In this document: piece after piece, positions 8,910-15,949 of the stretch
Layout of the letters: each line of letters begins with the position of its first letter
Position numbering within the stretch: position 1 is the first letter of the stretch
Origin: Chitinophagaceae bacterium
GTDB taxonomy: Bacteria; Bacteroidota; Bacteroidia; Chitinophagales; Chitinophagaceae
Direction of reading: 5' to 3'
NCBI GenBank assembly: GCA_019638625.1
Contig: JAHBTK010000007.1
Coordinates: forward strand, 124,001-188,000
Length of the DNA: 64,000 nucleotides
Notes under the pieces: generated by a model
The model's input: the letters and a program-made list of their open reading frames with translations, nothing else
Database searches by the model: none
Told to the model about the DNA's origin: nothing
Position numbers and translations under genes: made by a program

Positions 8910-9737
8910 TTGATTGATATGTCGTTCAAAGGGAAAACAGTATTTATCACCGGCGCCAGCAGGGGCATTGGTAGGGCTATCGCACTGAAGCTGGCGGCTG
9001 AAGGCGCACAGATCGTGGTGGCTGCAAAGTCCGTGGAAGAAAACCCCAAACTGGGAGGAACCATATTTTCAGTTGCCAAAGAAGTGGTGGAAGCCGGGGG
9101 AGAGGCTTTACCGGTACAATGTGATATCCGCTTTGAGGACCAGGTAGAACAGGCAGTGGCTAAAACAATTGAAGTATTTGGCGGTATCGATATCCTGGTC
9201 AACAATGCGTCGGCCATCTCTCTCACCAATATAGAAAATACGGAACCCAAACGGTTTGACCTGATGTTTGATATCAATGTACGAGGTACTTTTTTCGTAA
9301 GCAGGGCCTGCATCCCGCAGCTCCGGAAAAGCGATAACCCGCATATCCTGAACCTTTCTCCACCCGTTAACCCGGATAAGAAGTGGTTGGGAGCGCATAC
9401 TGCTTATACTTTGAGTAAATACAATATGAGCATGATAGCCCTGGGGTTGTCTGAGGAATTAAAGAAAGACGGGATAGCAGCTAATACACTATGGCCGCAA
9501 ACCACGATCGCTACCGCGGCGGTGCAAAACCTTTTAGGCGGCGACAGGTTAATACAGATGAGCCGCACTCCGCAAATTGTAGCCGACGCCGCGTACTATA
9601 TTTTAAAACGTCCCGCCACGACCTGCACTGGGAATTATTTTATTGACGAACAGGTACTGGCCGAAGAAGGCATTACAGACTTAAGCGGGTACAGTGTGGT
9701 GCCGGGTGCTAATTTGTATACTGATTTGTTTTTGTAG
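8910..9737 (+). CDS. SDR-family NAD(P)-dependent oxidoreductase (HSDL2-like)
   Basis: A short-chain dehydrogenase/reductase of 275 residues. The Rossmann nucleotide-binding motif TGASRGIGRAIA is at residues 14-25, the structural NNASAIS motif follows, and the active-site Tyr and Lys are in AYTLSKYNMS. The sequence VNPDKKWLGAHTAYTLSKY and the extended C-terminus resemble the HSDL2 hydroxysteroid-dehydrogenase-like branch, whose bacterial substrates are mostly unknown. Translation may begin at 8910 or at the in-frame ATG at 8919; the latter (MSFKGKTVFITG) is the more usual SDR beginning. The gene stands alone, divergent from rlmD. Confidence 0.9.
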   Translation: MIDMSFKGKTVFITGASRGIGRAIALKLAAEGAQIVVAAKSVEENPKLGGTIFSVAKEVVEAGGEALPVQCDIRFEDQVEQAVAKTIEVFGGIDILVNNASAISLTNIENTEPKRFDLMFDINVRGTFFVSRACIPQLRKSDNPHILNLSPPVNPDKKWLGAHTAYTLSKYNMSMIALGLSEELKKDGIAANTLWPQTTIATAAVQNLLGGDRLIQMSRTPQIVADAAYYILKRPATTCTGNYFIDEQVLAEEGITDLSGYSVVPGANLYTDLFL

Positions 9738-9761
9738 CCTCCCCCGCCCCTCCAAAGCCCG

Positions 9762-9783
9762 CCTGACTGGACGGGTAGGGAGA
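9762..9783. repeat. REP-like extragenic inverted repeat
   Basis: Imperfect hairpin with a GGACGGGTAGGGA end that resembles GGACGGGCAGGGA of the stronger hairpin at 13412-13439. Both lie in intergenic DNA. Confidence 0.4.
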
Positions 9784-9905
9784 CCTACTCACAGTGGCCA
9801 GCTTATACGTAAGGGGTTTTATCATCGGGGCTGATGTTGTTGCTTGTCTTTGCACGTTATGGGTTCAAAAAATCACTTTACTAAAGCCAGGGCATATTTA
9901 AAAAA

Positions 9906-9931
9906 ATCCCGCTGCAGGAATACAGCGGGAT
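9906..9931 (-). terminator. rho-independent terminator of the DUF1573 pair
   Basis: Arms ATCCCGCTG (9906-9914) and CAGCGGGAT (9923-9931) with an 8-base loop. On the minus strand the stem is followed by a run of T. It lies 28 bases past the end of the second DUF1573 gene. Confidence 0.8.
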
Positions 9932-9958
9932 CTTGTATGTATAAATCAGACAAAAAAG

Positions 9959-10393
9959 TTATTTTCCTTTTCCGGCTTTTTTAGAAGCTTCATATTTGGC
10001 ATAGGCTTCAGCATTCAATACCTCGCCGCTGATCTTAATTTCAACCGGAACATCCACTCCCTGAACTTTTACATAAATAGATTTTGTAAACTCCCCGAGA
10101 GCGCCTGCATTAAAGCCGGCTTTGATAACGGAGGTCTTTCCCTTGGCAACGGGCTGCTGGGGCCATACCGGTGTTGTACATCCGCAGGAAGCGGTAGCAT
10201 TTTCAATAACCACCGGTTTATCGCTGATATTCTCAAATGAGAAATCATAGGTTACAGGTACGCCCTGTTTTATCTTTCCGAAATTGTACACTTTCTCTTT
10301 GAAATTGATCAGGTCTTCACCTTTCGCAACATTCTGTGCCACAGCCCATGAAGTGACTACAACAGCCGCCAATGTAAATAACAGTTTTTTCAT
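9959..10393 (-). CDS. DUF1573 domain exported protein (second of pair)
   Basis: A 144-residue protein with a signal peptide (MKKLLFTLAAVVVTSWAVAQ) and one DUF1573 beta-sandwich domain. The family hallmark ASCGCTTPVWPQQP is present with its two close cysteines. The fold is ASPM/SPD-2/Hydin-like immunoglobulin type; proteins are periplasmic or surface-exposed in Bacteroidota and their function is not established. It starts 3 bases after the stop of its paralogue, so the two are cotranscribed and probably translationally coupled. A terminator follows. The tail EASKKAGKGK is lysine-rich. Confidence 0.9.
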   Translation of the reverse strand: MKKLLFTLAAVVVTSWAVAQNVAKGEDLINFKEKVYNFGKIKQGVPVTYDFSFENISDKPVVIENATASCGCTTPVWPQQPVAKGKTSVIKAGFNAGALGEFTKSIYVKVQGVDVPVEIKISGEVLNAEAYAKYEASKKAGKGK

Positions 10394-10396
10394 ATT

Positions 10397-10837
10397 TTAC
10401 CAGTTTGTATTTTTCAATAATTGAATACTTGCGTTGGAAGGAGCGATATCGGCAGGCGCCTGCCAGACTTCCCCCCTGATATAAAATTGTTTTGTTTTAC
10501 CTGCGTCGTAGTAGATGGTCACAGCTTTTTCAAACTTTCCGAATGCTACGGCATTGTAACCCACTTTTATCTTTTTTGTTCCGCCTGCGGGTATCGGATC
10601 GCGGGTCCACTCGGGAGTGGTACAGCCGCAAGCTGCCTGTACGTTTTCAATATGCAGCGGTTCGTTACCGTTATTCACAATCTCAAATTCGTGTGTTACC
10701 GGTTTGCCCTGGGGGGTTTTGCCAAAATCGTATTTCAATTCCTTCACCTCAAGCCTGTCTTTAGGCGTTCCCGCGTTCTGGGCGTTGGCGGCCATGACCG
10801 TTATGATGGCAAAAAATAAAATCAGCACTCTTTTCAT
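10397..10837 (-). CDS. DUF1573 domain exported protein (first of pair)
   Basis: Paralogue of the gene that follows it. The start at 10837 (MKRVLILFFAIITVMAANAQ) gives a clean signal peptide; an in-frame ATG five codons upstream (10852) is also possible but would leave little leader after the -7 element. The mature part is one DUF1573 domain with AACGCTTPEWTRDPIPAGG. Overall identity to the neighbour is moderate, with the same order of strands, so this is an old tandem duplication. Function is not established for the family. Confidence 0.88.
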   Translation of the reverse strand: MKRVLILFFAIITVMAANAQNAGTPKDRLEVKELKYDFGKTPQGKPVTHEFEIVNNGNEPLHIENVQAACGCTTPEWTRDPIPAGGTKKIKVGYNAVAFGKFEKAVTIYYDAGKTKQFYIRGEVWQAPADIAPSNASIQLLKNTNW

Positions 10838-10868
10838 GTGTCTGTTTTGCATTGCAGTAACGTATTTA

Positions 10869-10876
10869 CAAATCTA
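10869..10876 (-). promoter_or_regulatory. -7 promoter element for the DUF1573 pair
   Basis: Minus-strand TAGATTTG fits TAnnTTTG and predicts a transcript start near 10862, upstream of the chosen 10837 start codon. The -33 element is weak. Confidence 0.45.
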
Positions 10877-10974
10877 CATATTGTTGCCTTAAACTGTTAA
10901 AATACCTTTTGAAAATCAATATTTTTTAACAAGTTTGCAGCGGGTTCCAGTTCTTAAAATTGAAAACTAATTGA

Positions 10975-11463
10975 ATGAAGTATTTTTTTAATTTGTTTTT
11001 TATAACACTTGCCCCGTTTTTCCTGGAGGCGCAGTCTGGCGCCGCTCCGTTTGCGGATTATCCACTACCTCAATTTTCGATCCTTCTCCCCGACAGCAGC
11101 ACCGTTTACAAAAAAACAGATCTGCCGAAGGGGAAGCAGGTGTTGGTGATGCTTTTTAGTCCTGACTGCGATCACTGCAAAACGGAAACTGAAACCATTA
11201 CGAAGAATATCGATCAGTTTAAAAACACCCATATTTTAATGGTGACCTCACAGTCATTCGACAAAATGGTGGAGTTTTATAACCACTACGAACTGGCAAA
11301 ATACAAAGGGATAACCGTGGGGCGTGACGCTGTATTTTTCTTTCCCTCTTTCTATAAAATCAAATTCTTTCCCTTTCTGGCGATTTACGATAAAAAATAC
11401 AACTACAAAAAGCATTTTGAAGGAACCCCCAAATGGGAGGACCTGAAAAGCCAGCTTAAATAG
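10975..11463 (+). CDS. exported thioredoxin-fold redoxin with CxxC
   Basis: A 162-residue protein with signal peptide MKYFFNLFFITLAPFFLEAQ. The mature domain has the thioredoxin-fold pattern, with KQVLVMLFSPDCDHCKTE placing a CxxC pair at Cys65 and Cys68. This is the redox centre of TlpA/ResA-like or AhpC/TSA-like periplasmic proteins. A partial cis-Pro region (FFPSFYKIKFFPFLAIYD) follows. It probably reduces or isomerises disulfides of exported proteins. It is transcribed divergently from the DUF1573 pair, whose domains carry cysteine pairs, so a shared envelope role is possible but is inference. Confidence 0.82.
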   Translation: MKYFFNLFFITLAPFFLEAQSGAAPFADYPLPQFSILLPDSSTVYKKTDLPKGKQVLVMLFSPDCDHCKTETETITKNIDQFKNTHILMVTSQSFDKMVEFYNHYELAKYKGITVGRDAVFFFPSFYKIKFFPFLAIYDKKYNYKKHFEGTPKWEDLKSQLK

Positions 11464-11660
11464 CTGATTTTGGTTGATTAAAATTTGTGATTCGCTTAAA
11501 TACAAGTATTTTGCTACTATTATAACTCTATTTATTCAAATCGATTGTTTGGTGAAACTGCGCATCTGCTGAATTTCCCGTCCGGGTATTTTGCTGGCCG
11601 GGTCCATTTGAAAAGAAATGCCGGAGCATCAGACGATTAAAAATTTTAAAAGATAAACTG

Positions 11661-12590
11661 ATGAAAGTTACTGTAATTGGCGCCGGTGCGGTGGGCGCTA
11701 CCTGTGCTGACAATATTGCCAGAGCCTCCTTGTGTGAAGAGCTTGTTCTCCTGGATATTAAAGAGGGTTTTGCCGAGGGCAAAGCCATTGATATGATGCA
11801 GACAGCGGCGTTGCTGGGGTTTGAGACCAGGATAACGGGCACCACCGGAGACTACAGCAAAACAGCCGGCAGCAGCGTGGTGTTGATCACATCGGGTATT
11901 CCGCGTAAACCGGGAATGACCCGTGAAGAACTGATCGGCATCAATGCAGGTATAGTAAAGGGAGTTACGGAAAACATATTGAAATATTCGCCTGATGCCA
12001 TCATTATCATCATCAGCAACCCGATGGATACCATGACCTACCTGGCATTGACATCCAGCGGATTACCCAAAAACCGGGTAATAGGTATGGGGGGCATTCT
12101 TGACAGTTCCCGCTTCCGTTATTATCTCAGCCAGGCCATCCCGGCCTCGCCTAACGAACTGCAGGCAACAGTGATTGGAGGCCATGGCGATACTACCATG
12201 ATCCCCCTTACCCGCCTGGCGACTTACCAGGGCACCCCGGTTAGCAACTATGTAGCTGCTGATGTGTTAAAAAAAGTAGCCGCCGATACCATGGTAGGTG
12301 GCGCTACACTAACAGGATTGTTGGGAACCTCCGCCTGGTATGCACCCGGCGCTTCCGGAGCCGACCTGGTGAAAGCTATAGTAAGGGATGAAAAAAGATT
12401 ATTACCCTGCTGTGTGTACCTTGACGGGGAGTATGGGCAAAAAGACATTTGCCTGGGTGTGCCGGTAATCATCGGGAAAAACGGCTGGGAAAAAATAGTG
12501 GACTACCATCTGAACGATGAAGAGAAAGCACTGTTTGCCAAATCCGCCGACGCTGTCAGGAACATGAACAGTGTGCTGAAAACGCTATAA
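11661..12590 (+). CDS. mdh: malate dehydrogenase (NAD)
   Basis: Catalyses the reversible oxidation of malate to oxaloacetate in the TCA cycle. The 309-residue length fits the LDH-like MDH type. Visible are the NAD-binding GAGAVGATCADNIA at the N-terminus, the substrate-binding loop SGIPRKPGMTREEL with both arginines, the IISNPMD segment, an arginine after GGILDSSRFR, and the catalytic-histidine motif GGHGDTTMIPL. A strong terminator follows directly. No other TCA gene is adjacent. Confidence 0.96.
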   Translation: MKVTVIGAGAVGATCADNIARASLCEELVLLDIKEGFAEGKAIDMMQTAALLGFETRITGTTGDYSKTAGSSVVLITSGIPRKPGMTREELIGINAGIVKGVTENILKYSPDAIIIIISNPMDTMTYLALTSSGLPKNRVIGMGGILDSSRFRYYLSQAIPASPNELQATVIGGHGDTTMIPLTRLATYQGTPVSNYVAADVLKKVAADTMVGGATLTGLLGTSAWYAPGASGADLVKAIVRDEKRLLPCCVYLDGEYGQKDICLGVPVIIGKNGWEKIVDYHLNDEEKALFAKSADAVRNMNSVLKTL

Positions 12591-12617
12591 CGGTTGATAT
12601 TTGGTAATTTAATAAAG

Positions 12618-12671
12618 GCTCTCACTTTTTGGCAATTGATAATCAGGGCCACAAAAAAGTGAGAGCTTTTT
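12618..12671 (+). terminator. rho-independent terminator after mdh
   Basis: Arms GCTCTCACTTTTT (12618-12630) and AAAAAGTGAGAGC (ending 12666) enclose a 22-base loop and are followed by TTTTT. Confidence 0.85.
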
Positions 12672-12746
12672 CGTTTTCCTGAATTACCCGTTTCTGCGTA
12701 CTTTTATTATCCAGGTGCAACCATTTACCCCAATTTTTAAACTCAA

Positions 12747-13337
12747 ATGAGAAAGAATCAACTCACTATAACCATGAAACTATTTCTACCCGCTATTGCA
12801 CTCATTTTATTTACCGGTTTTTCTTATGGACAGGTTCCCTCCAATCGCAATCCGTTGATAAATGTGGTTTTATCTCCGCAGAGCAACGAACGCATCAGTC
12901 CTGAAAAAAACTTAAAAATCAATCCTGCGTTCAACTGGAACATCAACCCGTACTTCAACAAAGCGCTGAATCCGGACTCCAATACTTTGCTCAATCCCAA
13001 ATTGAATAATAAGGTGAACCCGGGTGTAAACGAGTTGATCAATCCCATGCGTACTACCAGTTTAAACCCGTTGATGGGCAGCGCCTGGACAGGCTATTAT
13101 CAATTCGACAAAAACGGCAACCATACCGGTTACTTTATCTGGGCCGACCAGATGGTTCTGGTAAATATTGACCTGAAAGGAAAGTGGAAAGGGTATATGT
13201 TATCCGTAGACAACAAAAATTTTCTTTTCTATAACCTTGAAAATGAATGGACCGGGGATTTTGCGTGCAGCGATTCCGGTAACGGGTTCAACTTTTTCAA
13301 CCGGTCGGGAGAGTGGACCGGCGAGTTCATGAAGTGA
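12747..13337 (+). CDS. exported protein with NPxxNxx(I/L/V) octapeptide repeats
   Basis: I do not recognise a named family. The product has a signal peptide; translation may start at 12747 or at the in-frame ATG at 12774 (MKLFLPAIALILFTGFSYGQ), which gives a more typical leader. From residue 35 there are nine uninterrupted octapeptides, for example NPAFNWNI, NPYFNKAL, NPDSNTLL, NPKLNNKV and NPGVNELI, then a partial tenth (NPLMGS). Positions 1, 2, 5 and 8 are nearly invariant as N/S, P, N and an aliphatic residue. The C-terminal 85 residues contain four W-(T/K)-G motifs (WTGYY, WKGYM, WTGDF, WTGEF), which suggests a second short-period beta structure. Inference: an elongated solenoid cell-envelope protein. 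There are no close operon partners. Confidence 0.8.
   Translation: MRKNQLTITMKLFLPAIALILFTGFSYGQVPSNRNPLINVVLSPQSNERISPEKNLKINPAFNWNINPYFNKALNPDSNTLLNPKLNNKVNPGVNELINPMRTTSLNPLMGSAWTGYYQFDKNGNHTGYFIWADQMVLVNIDLKGKWKGYMLSVDNKNFLFYNLENEWTGDFACSDSGNGFNFFNRSGEWTGEFMK
12849..13082 (+). repeat. 24-bp coding repeat array (octapeptide repeats)
   Basis: Nine in-frame 24-base units plus a partial unit encode [N/S]-P-x-x-N-x-x-[I/L/V]. The codons differ between units, so the array is old and held by protein selection rather than by recent slippage. Confidence 0.85.
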
Positions 13338-13411
13338 TATATTGACCTGCAGTTTATCTCCGCCACTGCGGGCATGCCCTTACCTCTCCCATCGCGGCGC
13401 TCGCCTGACCG

Positions 13412-13439
13412 CCTGCCCGTGCCGGTACGGACGGGCAGG
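13412..13439. repeat. GC-rich extragenic palindrome
   Basis: Arms CCTGCCCGT (13412-13420) and ACGGGCAGG (13431-13439) with a 10-base loop. Similar to the weaker hairpin near 9762-9783. There is no T-run, so it is not a typical terminator. Confidence 0.55.
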
Positions 13440-13552
13440 GAGCGGGACGATACTATAGAATAAGAACTCAACAGCAGGTTCTACTACATCTGCCGAGGTA
13501 TGCTGTCATCCTGAACGTGATGAAAGATCTGCTCATATTTGCTTTACAGAAG
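13437..13552. repeat. long direct repeat, copy 1
   Basis: About 110 bases, with the shared core ACAGCAGGTTCTAC, then TGCTGTCATCCTGAACGTGA, GATCTG and TTTACAGAAG, in the same order as copy 2. The core resembles the widespread extragenic GTCATCCTGA...GAAGGATCT sequence seen in many bacterial genomes. Confidence 0.65.
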
Positions 13553-13590
13553 AATAGTGCCTCACCCTCTTATCCCTCTCCTCAGGAGGA

Positions 13591-13700
13591 GAGGGACGGC
13601 ACTGCAGAATAAAAGCCAGACAGCAGGTTCTACCACATTTGCCTGGGTATCCTGTCATCCAGAACAAAGTGAAGGATCTGCCTGGCTCCAGTTTACAGAA
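13591..13700. repeat. long direct repeat, copy 2
   Basis: Diverged second copy: ACAGCAGGTTCTAC, CCTGTCATCCAGAACAAAG, GAAGGATCTG and TTTACAGAAG in the same order as copy 1. The preceding GGCACTGCAGAATAAAAGCC is echoed by a fragment at 15766-15790. Confidence 0.65.
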
Positions 13701-14104
13701 GCCGCATAATAATAAACCCTTGCCGACTCAAAACCACCCCACAAACATTTTCAACATTGCAAAAAACGTCTTATCTTAAAATACGCTTGTTAATCCTTTC
13801 TTTTTGATTGCCTGTACGGCTGGAGATCATCCAGACACGCAGCATCAGTTTTAGTGGCTTTTTAGTATATCCGGTATTAGCCGGAGGTGGGATGTTTTTG
13901 TGTGTGCGCAGGCAACTGTAAAAGCTACATGGGACTGAGAAGGCGAAGCTGTGCCCGGATTGTCCGTGTATAAACGTTTAGACACGGATTACACCAATTG
14001 TATTGGTGCTACCAACAACCTCCCTGCCGGTAGGCAAGTACAAAATATATAATACCAAAAAGCTAATTTAAAATGGATTATAAATTCTGTTTTTTAAAAT
14101 AATT

Positions 14105-14138
14105 GCGTATAATAGCGGTAATACAAACGTTAGCGGCT
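14105..14138. other. attC-like cassette boundary, upstream side
   Basis: GCGTATAATA (14105-14114) is followed by AACGTTAGCGGCT (14126-14138). GTTAGCGGCT is the exact reverse complement of AGCCGCTAAC at 14821-14830 on the far side of the gene. Integron attC sites carry related GTTRRRY and RYYYAAC core sites, though these do not match perfectly. Confidence 0.45.
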
Positions 14139-14157
14139 ATTAAACAGACCGATCTTA

Positions 14158-14829
14158 ATGACAAATCCGTGGGACAAAATATTTATTGATGATTTTGAAT
14201 TAGCTTATCAAATTGCTAACCAAAATTATTTGCAAACTTCACAGGACTTGGATTTAAGAGCAAGAGCAATTTGTTCCTTGCATCTTCGTGAATATGACAA
14301 CTCACTCACTGACTTTTTAACACTAAATGAAATCGAAAAGCAAACAAATAGAATTAGTGATGGGACTTATATGGATATTGCACTTTGTTATTACGCTTTG
14401 GGCGACACTGGCAAAGCGATTGACTATTTTAAATTTCCAATGACTAATCGGAAAGACATAAAATATACAAGTGACATATCTGTTCCAGCTTGCATTCTGT
14501 TTTATATAGCGGTCAAGCTAAACAGACAAGATATTTTAAAAATAGCGACAAAAGAACTCAAAAGGCTAAAACATAAAATCCCATTATTTTTATTGGGTCA
14601 GATTTCGATAACGGATTTAAATGAAATTTATGAGCAGCAAAATCACGAAACTCTTCGAAATCGTAAGGAATGCAAAGTTGAGTTTTACAAAGCTGTTTCT
14701 GAGTTAACAAATGGAAATTTTGACAAATACAAGCAGCATTTAAACCGTTGCGTTGACATAAAAGGTAAGTATCTTGAATTTGAATACTACATTGCAAAGG
14801 TGGAGCAAGACAAACTTAACAGCCGCTAA
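14158..14829 (+). CDS. AT-rich hypothetical protein, TPR-like, in a cassette-like setting
   Basis: A 223-residue soluble, largely helical protein without a signal peptide. Segments such as SDGTYMDIALCYYALGDTG followed by KAIDYF look like a tetratricopeptide helix pair, but I do not recognise a family. Codon use (AAT, AAA, TTA, GAA) is much more AT-rich than in neighbouring genes, which suggests acquisition. The gene begins 20 bases after GTTAGCGGCT and its stop codon TAA lies inside the matching AGCCGCTAAC, as in promoterless integron cassettes, where the gene fills nearly the whole unit. No integrase is visible in the window. Confidence 0.7.
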   Translation: MTNPWDKIFIDDFELAYQIANQNYLQTSQDLDLRARAICSLHLREYDNSLTDFLTLNEIEKQTNRISDGTYMDIALCYYALGDTGKAIDYFKFPMTNRKDIKYTSDISVPACILFYIAVKLNRQDILKIATKELKRLKHKIPLFLLGQISITDLNEIYEQQNHETLRNRKECKVEFYKAVSELTNGNFDKYKQHLNRCVDIKGKYLEFEYYIAKVEQDKLNSR

Positions 14830-15017
14830 CATTGAGTTTTATGCAAGTTGGGTTGGACATTGTAATCCCAGCTAATTGGGGTCAGTACCAGCTTGACGAA
14901 TAAAGCGGAGCAACAGAATAAACAATGAACATTTATTGGTGCCTGCGGTCGGTGTTATCACCGAACCGCGTATAATAACCAATTTTAGATACCCACCGAA
15001 ACGTATAGGTTAGCAGC
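14821..15017. other. attC-like structured region, downstream side
   Basis: It opens with AGCCGCTAAC (14821-14830) and ends with GGTTAGCAGC (15008-15017), opposing core-like sites. It contains a hairpin (14945-14969; GCGGTCGGTG paired with CACCGAACCGC, one bulge) and a second GCGTATAATA (14968-14977) shared with the upstream boundary. At about 195 bases it is longer than most attC sites. It fills most of the 319-base gap to the next gene; the remainder to 15148 holds a small hairpin (15021-15041) and nothing else I can support. Confidence 0.45.
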
Positions 15018-15148
15018 ACTTCCGGGTATTCCTGCCCGGGACTTTTTATTTTATAAAGCCTACATGTTCCTCATTCTGATATTGTCATCTCCAAAGGATT
15101 CCTAACCTTGCAAAACTACCCGGTATTTTTTATCTTAGAGGTAATAAA

Positions 15149-15727
15149 ATGAAACCTATGGCAACCGATGAGAACACAGAAGGTTTTATACCCCGGCATG
15201 GCGGTTATAGAAATCTGATCACCTACCAGAAATCGGAGATCATCTACGATGGAACAGTATTCTTTTGCCGGCGTTTCCTGAATAAATACGACAGAACAAT
15301 AGACCAGATGGTGCAGGCGGCAAGGTCCGGGAAGCAAAATATTGCGGAGTCCAGTATGGCTTCTGCCACTTCAAAGGAAACAGAAATTAAGCTTACCAAT
15401 GTAGCCCGAGCCAGCCTGGAAGAGCTCCTGATAGATTACGGGGATTTTTTGCGGACACATAATTTAAAGAAATGGGAAAGGAGCGACCGGCTTTCTTTGC
15501 GTTTTGATGAATTGAATAAGACGCCCGATGTTAACTATGATACTTTTAAAAAAGCAATTGAAAATGAGAATCCTGAAATAAGCGCCAATGTCATGCGTTG
15601 CCTGATAAATGTGACTTCTTATTTATTGGGAAGGCAACTGATGGCTTTGGAAAAAGCTTTTTTGCAGGAAGGCGGCTTAAGGGAAAGAATGATGAAAGCG
15701 AGGATCAACTATCGAAATAAGCAATAG
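15149..15727 (+). CDS. four-helix-bundle protein (S23/avd-like)
   Basis: A 192-residue cytoplasmic helical protein. The segment KYDRTIDQMVQAARSGKQNI and the following AESS and SLEELLIDYGDFLR match the four-helix-bundle family that includes the 23S rRNA intervening-sequence proteins and the accessory proteins (Avd) of diversity-generating retroelements. The N- and C-terminal extensions fit the longer suffix-domain form of the family. No rRNA, reverse transcriptase or variable-repeat gene is nearby, so neither of those roles is supported here. It sits between the cassette-like unit and a decayed duplicate of its own 5' end. Confidence 0.82.
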   Translation: MKPMATDENTEGFIPRHGGYRNLITYQKSEIIYDGTVFFCRRFLNKYDRTIDQMVQAARSGKQNIAESSMASATSKETEIKLTNVARASLEELLIDYGDFLRTHNLKKWERSDRLSLRFDELNKTPDVNYDTFKKAIENENPEISANVMRCLINVTSYLLGRQLMALEKAFLQEGGLRERMMKARINYRNKQ

Positions 15728-15867
15728 CCCGGTTTGCTTGGGGGACTTAGGGATCTATGCGACCCGGCACAGTAGAATAACAAAAGCCGAAGTCGCATAC
15801 AGTCCCTGGTCCCTGGAAAATACAGAGCTGTTTATTCCGGACATTCCTGCCGGGGGAGTTTTATTTT

Positions 15868-15910
15868 ATGAGACCTATGGTAGCTTATAATAACACAGAA
15901 GGCTTTATAT
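15868..15910 (+). pseudogene. decayed copy of the four-helix-bundle gene 5' end
   Basis: A frame beginning MRPMVAYNNTEGFIF parallels the intact MKPMATDENTEGFIP start at 15149. The bases just upstream (ATTCCTGCC...TTTTATTTTA) parallel 15029-15053, about 100 bases before the intact gene, so the copy joins two segments that are separated in the original. Similarity ends near 15910. Confidence 0.6.
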
Positions 15911-15949
15911 TCCTGCTACGCGCAAAGCAACTGCACAAGGACACACTGC

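Larger units (their letters stand above)
13338..14157. other. 820-bp non-coding accessory region
   Basis: No convincing gene on either strand. It holds a GC-rich hairpin (13412-13439), two long diverged direct repeats (13437-13552 and 13591-13700), a near-perfect 26-base palindrome (13963-13988), a second hairpin with CACCAAT/ATTGGTG arms (13992-14008) and an attC-like boundary (14105-14138) just before the next gene. The half nearest the next gene becomes AT-rich. Confidence 0.6.

Noticed and set aside
13437..13700. CRISPR-like appearance of the long direct repeats
   Set aside because: Only two long diverged copies, no short regular repeat-spacer pattern and no cas genes.
15149..15727. Diversity-generating retroelement accessory (Avd) or 23S intervening-sequence protein
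   Set aside because: No reverse transcriptase, template/variable repeats or rRNA gene nearby; only the fold family is supported.
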